Below are positions 35,030-46,160 of a stretch of DNA of 64,000 nt, piece after piece. The stretch covers positions 103,487,278 through 103,551,277 of the forward strand of contig JAUPFV010000003.1 of assembly GCA_036936605.1 (NCBI GenBank), given 5' to 3'. Position 1 is the stretch's first letter, and each line of letters opens with the position of its first letter. The notes under the pieces are model-generated. The model saw only the letters and a program-made list of their open reading frames with translations, had not been told where the DNA came from and did not search any database. The position numbers were made by a program, and so were the translations under genes. The stretch comes from Limnanthes douglasii subsp. nivea (taxonomy: Eukaryota; Streptophyta; Magnoliopsida; Brassicales; Limnanthaceae).

Positions 35030-36001
35030 AATTTGAGATGGTGTATATTCCATAGTTATTTTAAATCATTTTCATCCATATCAGCTAATCTATAAGCCCC
35101 ATGATGTCTTTTTTATACAACTTGATATGGCCCCTCCTAATGTGAAGCTAACTTTCTTTTATTCCTATCATTTGTTCCTTTAAATAAAACCTTAAAAACA
35201 AGATCCCTCATCTTAAAACTTCTAGCCTTGATATTTGAATCATGCACGCTTCTCATCAATCTCCTGTAATATTTAGCTCGTACATGTTCTTGTTCATGAC
35301 CTTCCTCTATCAAATCAATTCTTTTTTATTTTCATTATCGTTTATTTTTTATGAATAAAGTTGAACTCAATGATTATAAATTAATAACTCAGTTGGAACG
35401 AAAATTTCATTTTCATTAATAATAGAAAAAAAGTTTACTTAGACTATTTTTAGGAGTTTTTCGATATGCATGTAAAACCTCGTGAAGATAATCATGACAT
35501 TTTTCCTTAGTAATTTGAAGGTTCTTTTTAATAACATTTAGAATGGTTTGGTTAGTAACTTCTACTTGTCAACTAGCTTGTAGATAACATGAAATAGAAA
35601 GTTTTTATTATATACCATATTTTCGATATAATGTTGTAACCATATCATTTTAATACTTGGACACATTATCAATCAGTATCCTTGGTATTCTATTACTTAA
35701 AATATTGGTTTGTATGAATTCATAAACTTTTTGAGATCGAGTCCTGCCAAAGGCTTCGCTTCTACCCATTTAGATAAATAATCCACAACAACTATAAAAG
35801 ATAATTATTCATTGGTAATGGACCTACCAAGTAAATTCCCCATCTATCAAATGGGCATGGAGAAGAATTTGATCCAAATATTTCACTCTGTAAATAAGTT
35901 ATGTTAGCAAATCGTTGACAATGATCATAATTTTTGTACCATAACTTTTGCATCCATTATTTATATAGACCAATAATATTATACATGAATAAAATTTATT
36001 C
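35030..36001 (-). pseudogene. Tat-IV integrase, core and C-terminus, decayed
   Basis: Minus-strand pieces: HCQRFANITYLQSEIFGSNS and RWGIYLVGPLP (about 35920-35830), FIQTNILSNRIPRILIDN (about 35720-35660), QVEVTNQTILNVIKKNLQ (about 35580-35520), CHDYLHEVLHAYRKTPKNS (about 35490-35440), RSFKMRDLVFKVLFKGTN (about 35210), EGPYQVV and GAYRLADMDEN (about 35150-35080). These match the Tat-I integrase block by block. Several stops and shifts. Confidence 0.75.
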
Positions 36002-36006
36002 TTAAC
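36002..36006. repeat. Target-site duplication of sLTR-1 (left)
   Basis: TTAAC, repeated at 37180-37184 immediately after the right LTR. Confidence 0.8.
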
Positions 36007-37179
36007 TGATAATGCGGCGGAAATAGAAGAAGAAGCAATGATAGATGAAACCCTAATTCAAGGGTAATATTTAGATAAAACTCTAATCTAAGGATAACAA
36101 AGACTAAGATTTTAAAAGATAAAAAATGTATTATTCCATAAACTTAAAATAACTTAAGGCATATGAGGGTTTATATAAGAGTTGCTTAAAACTTTAAATT
36201 AGAATACAAGGAAATAAAATAAATATTTTAAAATAAAATTAAATTAAATCATAATACAGTTAGATTTGATTTGAATTATATAACATAACTAAATTAAATA
36301 AACTAAAATTAAAAAGGGTTTTGTTTGGGATTTTGGGCTACATCATCCTCCTTTGGTTCACAAGAATTCTTACTCGAATTCACAGCACAATCACCATCAA
36401 CAACCAAGATTATTTTATTTTATTTTTTTAAGTGTTACATTTGGAATTATAATTGTTGACTTTATCGGAATAAGATAAATTCTTCTCGAGTGTTCCTTAT
36501 TTAAAGTCACATTGAATCTATCCAGTTGATGAAAAACATTGGTTTCGAAAGCCTTTTCATAGCCTGAAAACGACACCCAATGTCCAGTTGATGAAAAAAC
36601 TTGGTTTCGAGCACATCTTCATAGCTTGAGACAACATCTCGATAAGAAATTTTCTCACTGATCCGACAATTGGTAGTCAATTTAAACTCCTCCAGTAACC
36701 GGTCAATAAAGTCGTCATCGAAATACCTGGTGTGTCCCCGCATACGAAACAATCTTCGATATCTTCATGACCATAAATTTCGTTCTCTTCTTTTGACATT
36801 GAATCATGTGAAATCAAGATCCAGTAACATGTTTTCCCCGTAGCAGGAACTGAGGCTCTGATATCAAACTGATAAGGCGGCAGAAATAAAAGAAGAAGCA
36901 ACGATAGATGAAACCCTAATTCAAGGGTAACATTATAGATGAAACCATAATCTAAGGGTAACAAAGACTAAACTTTTCAGAGATAACTTAAAGCATATGA
37001 GGATTTATAAAAGAGCTTCTCGAAATCCTAAATTAAAATACGAGGAAATAAAATAAATATTTTCAAATAAAATAAAATAAAATCATAATACAATTAGATT
37101 TGATTTGAATTATATAAAATAGTTGAATAAAATTAAATTAAATTAAAAAAGTTTTTTGTTTGGGGTTTTGGCTACATTA
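36007..37179 (-). mobile_element. sLTR-1: short non-autonomous LTR element, complete with TSD
   Basis: 1.17 kb. Two similar LTRs (36007-36345 and 36870-37179; plus-strand ends TGATAA...CTACATCA and TGATAAGG...CTACATTA) flank an internal region of about 520 bp. A PBS for initiator tRNA-Met (plus GCTCTGATATCA, 36855-36866) lies next to the right LTR, so the element is on the minus strand. Minus-strand TATATAA occurs in the LTR. The perfect 5-bp TSD TTAAC proves insertion. It has no pol. Its size is larger than classical TRIMs but the plan is the same. It interrupts Tat-IV integrase. Confidence 0.85.
36507..36743 (-). CDS. Small conserved frame inside sLTR-1
   Basis: About 78 residues starting MRGHTRYFDDDFIDRLLEEF with TNCRISEKISYRDVVSSYED following. 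The same frame opens sLTR-2's internal region (MRGHTRNFNDNRIEQLPEEF, YRDVVSAYEEVFE). It could be the remnant of a gag N-terminus of the autonomous parent or a small element protein. Basic and acidic residues alternate; no known domain recognised. Confidence 0.4.
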   Translation of the reverse strand: MRGHTRYFDDDFIDRLLEEFKLTTNCRISEKISYRDVVSSYEDVLETKFFHQLDIGCRFQAMKRLSKPMFFINWIDSM

Positions 37180-37184
37180 TTAAC
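37180..37184. repeat. Target-site duplication of sLTR-1 (right)
   Basis: TTAAC, matching 36002-36006. Confidence 0.8.
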
Positions 37185-37835
37185 TTTTTATATCCATAAT
37201 GTGCTTTTGCAATACCTTTTTTTACCTTCATAATGAACCAAACTTAGAAGTGATAGGTATTATTTTTTATATAAAGCACATCGTCCAAGATTACATATTT
37301 CGTTGCATTTAAACGCAATGCTCGTGTTTAAGCTTTGTTTTATGGTAATATTCGATCCTTTGAAATAATAAATACTTTTAATGTCAATCCTCACACTCGT
37401 CAACCGATAACACCTCTGAATTTTCAAATTCACTTGAATGTATTGGATTATATGGGAAACTAACTAAAGAATTGTCTTCTAAAAATCATATATTCGCTAA
37501 TGAATATGCATTTCCATTTCTTAATGAGGTACTTACTCATACATGACAGTACTAAAAAAATTGATTTTCTTCACAACTTCTCATCCTTTTATATTTTCTC
37601 ATTTTCCTCATATTCTTCTTAAAATTGATTAATTGTCATTTGATAATCTGAGATCAATCATATTGATCGAGAAATACATATACAAGCTAAATTTATTCAT
37701 GCTATTATTTTTTCGTGGTGAATCCAAATTTAATAGTTTGTCATGTTTTTCCTTATTTGAGATAGTTAAAATTATCTCATCTTTACGACCATATGAACTT
37801 GAAGTTCACATCTGCACTTTTGGATTATATTATAA
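37185..37835 (-). pseudogene. Tat-IV: RNase H end and integrase finger region, decayed
   Basis: Continues leftward into the integrase across sLTR-1: RILP-NKA and TRALRLNATKYVILDDVLY (37340-37260) and GIAKAHYGYKKL (37230-37190). The part 37490-37830 repeats, in diverged form, at 38885-39150. Confidence 0.6.
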
Positions 37836-38796
37836 AATAATCAAATCAAATCAAATCTTAATATAATTAGATTTGATATAAACAATATAAGATATTTTAA
37901 TAAAATAAAATAAAATTAAAAGGATTTTGTTTGGAATTTCTGGGCTACATCATCACACCTTGGTTAACAAGAATTCGTCCTCGAATTCACAGCACCATCA
38001 CCATCAACAACCAAAATTATTTTATCTTATTTTATTCAATTATTACATTGGGAATTATAATTGTTGACCTTATCATAATAAAATAAATTCTTATCGAGTG
38101 TTCCTTATTCGAAGTCACATTGAAGCCATTCAGTTGATAAAAAATGATTTTCAAAGTCTTTTCATACCTTGAAAACATCACCCCATGTCCAGTTGATGAA
38201 AAAAAATTGGTTTCGAAAACCTCTTCATAGGCTGAGACAACATCTCGATAAACAAGTTTTACCTTGATCCGACGATTGGTAGCCAATTTAAATTCCTCTG
38301 GTAACTGCTCAATACGATTGTCATTAAAATTTCTGGTGTGTCCCCTCATACCAAATTATCTTCGAGATCCTCATGACCATAGATGTTGTTCTCTCCTTTA
38401 GACCTTGAATCAAATGAAATCAGAATTCAAAAACATGTTTGCCCCGTAGCAGGAACCGAGGCTCTGATACCAAACTGATGGGGCGTTGGAAATAGAAGAA
38501 GAAACAACGATAGCTGAAACCTTAATTCAAGGATAACATAATGAAACCCTAATGTAAGGGTAACAAAGATTGAAATTTTCAGAGATAAAAAATATATTAT
38601 TTCAAAAACTTAAAATAACTTAAAGCATATGAGGCTTTATATAATAACTTCTTAAAACTCTAAATTAGAATACAAGGAAATAAAATAAAATCAAATCAAA
38701 TCTTAATATAATTAGATTCAATTTTAAAAATATAAGATATTTGAATAAAATAAAATAAAATAAAAAAGGTTTTTGTTTGGAATTTATGGGCTACCA
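37836..38796 (-). mobile_element. sLTR-2: second copy of the short LTR element, left LTR truncated
   Basis: Left LTR survives only as its last ~115 bp (37836-37951). The internal region (37952-38475) is co-linear with sLTR-1, including the MRGHT frame (38349-38032) and a perfect PBS GCTCTGATACCA (38461-38472). The right LTR is 38476-38796. The two copies differ by many substitutions, so they are old independent insertions or an old duplication. Confidence 0.75.
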
Positions 38797-39945
38797 ATTT
38801 TGCCTTGTTCTGATACCCGAGCGAGAAACCAGTATGTCCGCAGGCTTCGGTACATCACCAAAGGATTATCCTCCTAACATCCTACCTTCTCTAATAAATG
38901 TGCATTTCTATATTCTTGACGAGGTACTTACTCGTACACGACATTATAAAAAAATGATTTGCTTCACCACTTCTCATCATCTCATATTCTCTCATTTGCC
39001 TCATATTCTTCTTAAACTTGATTAATTATTAATTGAGAATCTGAGATCAATCTTATTGCTCGAGCACTATATATATGATTTGAACTACCATCATTTGGGG
39101 TTTAAAAAGATCCCATCTCAACTACCATTTGAACTTGAAGTTCACATTTGGTCATTCTCTTTAATATTCATTATTAAATCCAGATTTATTTGTTACTTTA
39201 TTATTATACGAGGTTCATACTGAATTTTATGCTCACCAAGCTCAATATACTAACGCATCAAAATACCTAACACGTTTGATTTTGCAGATACACTTCTTAA
39301 GGAAAAGAAGTCAGAAGTATGATAGCATGACCTTGGAAGTATGATCATATTTTTGTAAAGTTATTACCAAACTGAGAGATAACTTTTCAAGATTGATATG
39401 TCGTGTTTCAGTATCAAACGAACGTTTGCTTACATTATACACCATCTATTACACCTCATCCTCTTCACGAATAAGTACACATTTACCGCAAAGTTTGAAA
39501 CTGATAAACATAGAAATAATGGTTTTCCTACTTTTGGCTTCGATAAAATCTCAGTTGACTTTAGATATTTTGTTAAGTCGTCAAAATCCTTGTCGCAATT
39601 ATCATCCCAGCTAAAAAAATTATTCTTTTAAAACCTCAAGAAATATAAGTTATACTTGAAGCTCTAGATATAAATCTTGACAAAGTTTCCAATTGTCATG
39701 TCAATTGATATGTCTTTTTAATAAATATAAGTGAGTTATAGCAATCAAATCTTTCATTTGTAAGGGGTCAGCTTCAATTCCTTTTTTATAAACCATATAT
39801 CTAAAAATATCCATGCCCGTACTCCAAAAGAAAACTTCACTGGATTTAATTTTAAATAAAATTTCCAAAGATTATCCAAATTCTCAAACGATGGCAACAG
39901 ATGTACCATGTCATCATTGTTTTTAACAATAATGTCATCTATATA
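38797..39945 (-). pseudogene. Tat-IV: RT C-terminal half and RNase H start, decayed
   Basis: YIDDIIVKNNDDMVHLLPSF (39945-39885), LKLNPVKFSFGVRAW (39850-39805), NNFFSWDDNCDKDFDDLTKY (39620-39560), STEILSKPKVGKPLFLCLSV (39550-39490) and the YVSKR-like stretch at 39430. These match Tat RT after the YxDD box. Left part 38885-39150 is the duplicate of 37490-37830. Confidence 0.75.
39941..39945. repeat. Target-site duplication of Copia-B (left)
   Basis: ATATA, repeated at 50025-50029. Low complexity, but the Tat RT frame resumes exactly there. Confidence 0.6.
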
Positions 39946-40061
39946 TGTAGAAACTATTATAAGTAATAAGAGATTTGAGAAGAACTAATTTTATAATGAT
40001 TTTATGATTAGAATAGAAGAAAATATTCTCTTGTTAAATAAATACTTGGAGGATAAGTAAG

Positions 40062-40111
<50 letters not shown>

Positions 40112-40275
40112 ATTATATAAGATCTAATTAGTCATTATAATTAGTTATAGTCAAATATTATATAATCTTTGACTATTGGTTATAGAATTAACTATAGTTA
40201 GAGATTTTATTATCTATGATTATTCGCCTGATATTTAATTATACATCATATATTAAGTATATCATATATCTAACA
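39946..40275 (-). repeat. Copia-B 3' LTR
   Basis: Plus-strand TGTAGAAACTATTATAAG...ATCTAACA, followed by a polypyrimidine TTCCCCCTC (minus polypurine tract) at 40276. Contains an (AT)n run at 40066-40108. Aligns to 49398-50024 apart from an extra block there. Confidence 0.75.
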
Positions 40276-41467
40276 TTCCCCCTCAAGATGGAGTATATAT
40301 GTCAATCATGCCAAGTTTGTCAATCACTTTGTTGAAAATTCGTCCACAAACTCATTTTCTAAGAATATCTGCAAGTTGATCTTCCGACTTCACGCTCATT
40401 TTGTCAATATTTCCTCTGATGAAAGAATCAATCCAATTCAACACGTTTCATACTGTCATGTTGAATTAAATATTTGAAATCATGATTGTCTATTTATTAT
40501 CACACTTTATTTTTTCATTAATTTCATAAGTTTAAATCCAAATCCTTCAATACATTTTGTATTTGTAGTAGTTCACATGTTTGATAAGCCATAGCCTGAA
40601 ACTCAGATTATTCACTTGATCTAACAACACCCTTTTGCTTCTTAGCTATAAATATCACCAAAATCCTAACATTCAAATGTAAAATAGCCCAAGGTTGACC
40701 TCATCATATTTGTCATATCTTATGCCCAATCTGCATCAGTGTATATCGGAATAAAATACCTATTTTTAGAGATTTCTTCAAGTATTGTACTATTTGAAAA
40801 CCGCCTTCATATATTATTTACTTAGATTATGTTTGAATTTAGTTATGAATCTAATTATATCACATGAAACTTGGTCGAGAAACATTTACAAGTGATGATT
40901 TTCTTGAATCAGTGTATGCACCAGTTTAATATCAAGCTTCCCGGTTTATGCAAGAATATCTGATATATAATTTCGTTGAGACATGAAAATCACTTGATTT
41001 GAACTGGAAACTTTAATGTCTAAAAGGTATTTAACAGTCTCATATCCTTTACTCAAATTCCAGTGAAAATAGTTCTTCAATGCCTCAATTTCTACTGAGT
41101 TATCTTCAGCAATAACCACTTAATCAAAACAAACAATAAGAGTAATAAGCTTGTGTGATTTTCATTTTATAAACAAGGTATGATCAGAATTACTTTGTTA
41201 TATACAAATGCTTTCATACTCTTCGTAAATCGTCCAAACCAAGGTCATGGAGACTATTTTGACTTGTATAATGCCTTCTCTAATTTGCATACTTTTTCTC
41301 ATTTAATTTTTTTTAATCCAAGTGGTAACTCCATGTATACTTCTTTTTCTAAGTCTTTATAAATATATTTACTCTTCACATCAAACTACTCTAAAAGCCA
41401 ATCTTGATTTCCAATGAGATATTTAAGTACGTGAATAGTGTCTATCTTTGTTATTGAGGAAAAGGTT

Positions 41468-41545
41468 TCCTCGTAATCTATGTCATAGGTTTGGGTATAC
41501 TCTTTATCCTCGTAATCTATGTCATAGGTTTGGGTATACTCTTTA
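41468..41545. repeat. In-frame 39-bp tandem duplication in Copia-B RT
   Basis: Two identical 39-bp copies start at 41468 and 41507. The duplication keeps the reading frame, so it may predate inactivation, or it may be neutral slippage. Confidence 0.85.
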
Positions 41546-41594
41546 GCAACTAGTCTGACTTTATACTTATCAATACTTTCATATGAATCCATAT

Positions 41595-41603
41595 TTAGAG
41601 TAA
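41595..41603. repeat. 9-bp target duplication of MULE-1 (left)
   Basis: TTAGAGTAA, repeated at 43642-43650. Nine bases is the Mutator signature. Confidence 0.9.
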
Positions 41604-41879
41604 GGGTCAAGCTATATATACCCAAATGTGGTTTAAGTATACCAAATTTTGAGTTTACCCAAAAGTGGTATAAGTATACCCAATTTTTGACAAAAATACC
41701 TTTTTAGAGGTATATAAGCCCTTTTCTTTTTTACTAAATCCCTCAACTTCATTTTTTTCTCTAACATTCCATATTCACTCTTACTTCTCTCTAACATATA
41801 TCTTATTTCTCTCTAATTTTTCCGGTGAAGTAAGTATTTTTTAGATTTGATTTTTTGTTTGATTAAGGATTTTTTATTG

Positions 41880-42000
41880 TTGGGGGCGCCTGGCGCAGCC
41901 CACCGGCGCGTTGGGCCTGCACCATCAGGTCCGCACCATCGGTACGTATGACCTGCACCATTGGTACGCAGGACCTGCACCATTGGTGCAGGACCATTGT
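41880..42000. repeat. GC-rich subterminal repeat of MULE-1 (left)
   Basis: Three units of about 27 bp built on ACCTGCACCATTGGTACGCA. The inverted counterpart at 43140-43250 contains ACCGGTGGTAC palindromes. Its base composition contrasts with the rest of the element. Confidence 0.6.
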
Positions 42001-42439
42001 TTTTTTTTCTAATTCTTAATTTTTTTTATAATTAAGTCATTAATTTTTTTTAAACTAACATCCTTAAATTTATTAATTTTTTCAAAAAAGTTGTTTTATT
42101 TTTTATATATTTAATGGTTATAATAATTTGTGTTAATTTTTTTTATAATTTTTGTGACTAACTTTAAATTTTTTGTTTATTTTAGGTATTTAATCAAACA
42201 GTCTACTCCGTATTCCAATACCCTTTTTCAGTTTTTTGTTTCTAAATATTTATGTACATAATTTATAATTTTAATTTAATTATTTATTAACAGTATTTAA
42301 AAATTAAAAATGTGATTTTTTTTAAATTGAATTTTAACTTAATTATTTATATATCCTCGTACATTAAAAATGAATAAATACACTCAATAATAATAGGATA
42401 AGTTTAAAAAAATTAAACACTAATGAATAAAATCCTATA

Positions 42440-42443
<4 letters not shown>

Positions 42444-42482
<39 letters not shown>
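42444..42482. repeat. (TA)n microsatellite
   Basis: Uninterrupted TA dinucleotides inside MULE-1. A second run lies at 42592-42619. Confidence 0.9.
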
Positions 42483-42486
<4 letters not shown>

Positions 42487-42520
42487 TCGTACCAAGTTTT
42501 AATATATATATATTAAAAGT

Positions 42521-42592
42521 ATCTAAAATATAACTATATTTACCCTTTAATAAATAAAATGTCATATAAATTTAATAAATATATGTAGTAAG

Positions 42593-42623
<31 letters not shown>

Positions 42624-42860
42624 CTAAAATATAATTATATTTAAACTTTAATTAATAAAATCCCATATAAATTGAATAAATATATAGTAACTTACGAGTT
42701 TTGTGTATATATAATATCTAAAATATAATTATATTTAAACTTTAATTCATAAAATTTGATTAAAATTCAATAAATATATATAGTAACGTAACAAAGATTG
42801 TATGTATAAACAATATTTAAAATATAATTATTAAACTTTATATATTGGTATATATATCAC
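42521..42860. repeat. Tandem repeat of about 98 bp, four copies, inside MULE-1
   Basis: Units beginning ATCTAAAATATAAT start at 42521, 42622, 42716 and 42814 (spacing 94-101 bp). They share an AATAAATATATAGTAA segment. AT-rich, non-coding. Confidence 0.65.
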
Positions 42861-43641
42861 TATTTAATTAATAAAAACAAAAATGCTAGTAATTTTTTTA
42901 AAAAAATTAGTTTTAATTTTTTAAATCGAATAAAAAAATCGATGAATACAAACAATAAATATTAAGATCAATTAATAAAGTTTTGTTATATTTCCATTTT
43001 CGAACGTGAAATCTTGAGCATATCCATCGGTATCATTCGGGCAATACCAATTTCTTTTTTTTAAAAATCAAAATAAATAAGAAGATTTTTTTTACTTAAA
43101 CACGTTAAAATAGAAGTTTGGAGGACCCAAAAAGTAAAAACAATTATGGCCATGAACCACTGGTTCAGGGGCTCTGAACCGGTGGTACATGACCACCAGT
43201 ACCACCGGTGCACAAGCCCAGAACCGGTGGTACAGCGCCTTCGCACCAAAACGAAATTGTTTTTAAAAAAACATTTTTTTACCTTAGTTCGGGTTGATTC
43301 ATGTTTGATTTCGTGTTTTTATTAGAAAAAGTTTAAAGTTTTTTGAAGTGAGTTTGAATGTTCTTGAAGTAACTTTGAAAGTTCAAGAACACTTTGAAGA
43401 ACTTCACAAAATTGTAGTAACATGGGTTTGATCTACTAAATCAAAGTGTTTTTGGGTAAAGATAGTAAAATATGTGATTTTGGTATATTTATGATATACT
43501 TAGTATTTTTTTTTGCTTAATGTCAATTCTGTAATTAAATGGATGTTTGAGGGTATTTTTGTCATAAAAAAGTCAAACTAAAATCAACTGCATTTTTTGG
43601 ATAAACTTAAACCAGATTTGGGTATATATATAGCCATACCC

Positions 43642-43650
43642 TTAGAGTAA
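43642..43650. repeat. 9-bp target duplication of MULE-1 (right)
   Basis: TTAGAGTAA, identical to 41595-41603. Confidence 0.9.
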
Positions 43651-43797
43651 ATATCCAACGAAACCCATCAATATGATATTTATGGGGTTTATCAAACGAT
43701 ACATTAAGAGCTTACATAGCTTACATTGGTTTATAATAACTATAACGAGTAGAGTAGTTCAACTTGAGATTGTACAACTCTTGACCCGCAGGATAAA

Positions 43798-44187
43798 TTG
43801 TGAAAGATTTTAATCAATATAAAAATTATGATTTAATCTCATAAAGTAACAACACTTACTTAAATAGTTATACTATAATTAAACTATATACCAAGCAACA
43901 CTGATCACAGTTTTTCACAGTTTTTTATCACTTATAATAATCAAAGTATAACAATACTTGTACTACTTATAATAAATAAGCTATAACATCATTTCATCAC
44001 TTATAAAATTCAAACTTGTAGTACTTATAACACAACCATAAAATTTTAAATATGATAACCTTCAATGGTCTTTTCAAATTCAAAACGTCTTTAACTCTCC
44101 TTAATGAGTCATTTGTGAGTCACTAAATTTCTTCACTGGTCTTCTCGAATTAAAATCTTCATCAACTCTCTTTTAATGAGTCCAAAA
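43798..44187 (-). repeat. Copia-C 3' LTR (limits approximate)
   Basis: Right edge fixed by the polypurine tract at 44188. Left edge at TGTGAAAG (43798) is a guess because the 5' LTR is lost. AT-rich with no frame. Confidence 0.4.
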
Positions 44188-44199
44188 ATCTCCTACTTG

Positions 44200-45315
44200 A
44201 AGACTGGTTTCAACCTGTCTTCACACCTCGATCTATGCAGCAGATCTTTCTGGTTTTGTTACTCTTGCAGACTAACTGAAGTTGAACACAACTACCAATT
44301 TTCAATGGTTATTGTATTTGTCAACATATCTGATGGATTTTTGCTTCCTTGGATCTTTTCCAATATTAATACCCCATTTTCCAATAAAAATCTGATGAAA
44401 TAATATCGAATACCGATATACTTGGTTCTCGAATAAAATATTGAGTTCTTCGCCAATCGAATTGCACTCTGACTATCAATATGCATAACGTTCTTCTTCT
44501 GTTTCAATCCCAACTCGGTTAACAAACCTTAAAGCCATATCATCTCTTTACTGGCTTCAGTCACTGCTACATACTCAGCCTTTGTAGTTGATAGAGTGAC
44601 AATTTTCTGTAACTTTGACATCCAACTAGCAGTTATACTTCCAACGGTAAATATATATCCGGTGGTGCTTTTCCGCTGATCTGACTTCACCTCCAAAATT
44701 TGCATCTATGTAGTTTTGTACCTTTAACTCACCCTTACCAAAGTACAAACATTTTTCTGTGGTGCCTAGTATGTATCTCAAAATCCATTTGACACCTTCC
44801 CAATAAATTTTCCCTGGGTTTGACATAAACCTACTCACAACTCCCACTGCATGGCTAATGTCTGGTCTCGTACAGACCATTTCATACATCAAACTCCCAA
44901 TAGCTGAGGCGTAAGGAACCTTATCCATGAAGTCTTTTTCTTCCTCTGCCTAAGGGGATTGATCATTGGATAAACAAAAGTGACCTGCCAATGGTATACT
45001 AACTGGCTTGGCACCACCCATGTTAAATCTCTTCAAAACGTGATTGATGTACCCTGACTGAGATAAGTGCAAAAAAAATTAATCTCTTGTGATTTCCATT
45101 CCAGGAATTTTCTTTGCCGGACCCAAGTCCTTCATGTCAATAACAGATATTTCAAGTATAACCAAATCTCCTTGTTGAGGGTTTAATCTGATCAGCTCTG
45201 TTTCTTGACTATCTGGGACCCCCTCGACATCTGCAAATACTGACCTGTATGGCTTTGAGTCATTTACTCTGGTTTTATGCATGTTCTTGTACATAACTGT
45301 TTCATTGAATATCAC
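44200..45315 (-). pseudogene. Copia-C RT C-terminus and RNase H, with RT core deleted
   Basis: One open frame runs from the integrase-RT linker (VFADVEGVPDSQETELIRL) straight into IDMKDLGPAKKIPGMEITRD, a C-terminal RT motif. The catalytic RT core that normally lies between is absent; the joint is near 45150. Then FLHLSQSGYINHVLKRFNMG, VPYASAIGSLMYEMVCTRPD (44915), RNase [14 protein letters not shown] (44700), [20 protein letters not shown] (44590) and DSQSAIRLAKN (44470). Cannot make cDNA. Confidence 0.8.
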
Positions 45316-46160
45316 GTCTCTACTTCAGATCATCTTCTTGTTTTCCTCATCCCAAACACAATAACCAAACTCATCTTCACCATAGTCGATCAAGAAACAC
45401 TTTTTCAGTTTTTGGATCAAGCTTGTTCCTGCCTTGATCACTAATATGAACATATATCGTACAACTGAAAACTCTTAGATGTGATAATTTTATCTCCTTA
45501 CCACTTCATACCTCATCGGGTATTCTATGCTCTAAAGGAACCGATGGGCAATGGTTAACCAGGTAAGCCGATGTGTTGACTAATTCTGCCCAGAACTACT
45601 TCGGTAGATCGGACTGTATATGAATGCTTTTGGCCCATTATGTCAACGTTCTGTTCATACGTCCGGCAATACCATTGTGTTGAGGCGTACCTGGCATGGT
45701 TCTCTCCACCATGATACCATGCTCATAGCAAAAAAAAATTGAATTTGGTGTCCTCATATTCACCATCATTATCGGTTCTGATTTTTTTAATCTTCAGACC
45801 TATTTCATTCTCAACCATAGATTTTCATTTCCTAAAAACATCAAATACTTCAAATTTATGCTTTTGAAAATAAACTCATACCTTTCGAGAATGATCATCG
45901 ATAAAAGTCACGAAGTATTGTTTCCTTGATATAGATGAAATAGTTGTTGGCCTCCAAACGTCAGAGTGAACAAGCTTTAGCCTTTCTTTCTTTGGGGTTC
46001 TTCCACTTGTCTGAAAACTGACCCTTTTCTCTTTTCGAAATATGCAATCTTCGCACATGTCTATATTGATTTACTGAAGACCTGGAAGCTTTTCCTTTGA
46101 GTATATAATTTTCATGCATTTCTCACTCATGTGGCCAAACCTCTGGTACCAAACATTTGG
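45316..46160 (-). pseudogene. Copia-C integrase, decayed
   Basis: Finger region RFGHMSEK...CEDCIFRKEKRVSF (46120-46010), first Asp LVHSDVWRPT (45970), FVTFIDDHSRKVWVYF-like (45910), second Asp IRTDNDGEYED (45775). The Glu region is in broken frames (about 45660). Stops occur at several places. Confidence 0.75.

Larger units (their letters stand above)
41604..43641. mobile_element. MULE-1: 2.0-kb non-autonomous Mutator-like element with long inverted repeats
   Basis: Terminal inverted repeats begin GGGTCAAGCTATATATACCC (left) and, reversed, GGGTATGGCTATATATATAC (right). They align for at least 110 bp, then again in a GC-rich subterminal part (41880-42000 against 43140-43250). 9-bp TSDs flank it, and excision in thought restores the Copia-B frame. 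The interior (42000-43140) is AT-rich with no transposase. It must have been moved by an enzyme from elsewhere. Confidence 0.85.
40276..43790 (-). pseudogene. Copia-B reverse transcriptase and RNase H, split by a MULE
   Basis: Upstream of the MULE, KYHIDGFRWIFTL (about 43700-43655). Downstream, MDSYESIDKYKVRLVAKEYT (41595-41540) continues the same frame. Then DYEETFSSITKIDTIHVLKY (41470-41415), FDVKSKYIY, an RT body with many stops, and RNase H IYTDADWA (about 40745-40720) and STLGYF. The 13-residue segment EYTQTYDIDYEDK occurs twice in tandem from an in-frame 39-bp duplication (41468-41545). Confidence 0.75.

Noticed and set aside
44292..44525. Separate small gene after Copia-C RT
   Set aside because: The motifs (DSQSAIRLAKN, RTKYIGIRYYFIR) are the end of copia RNase H.
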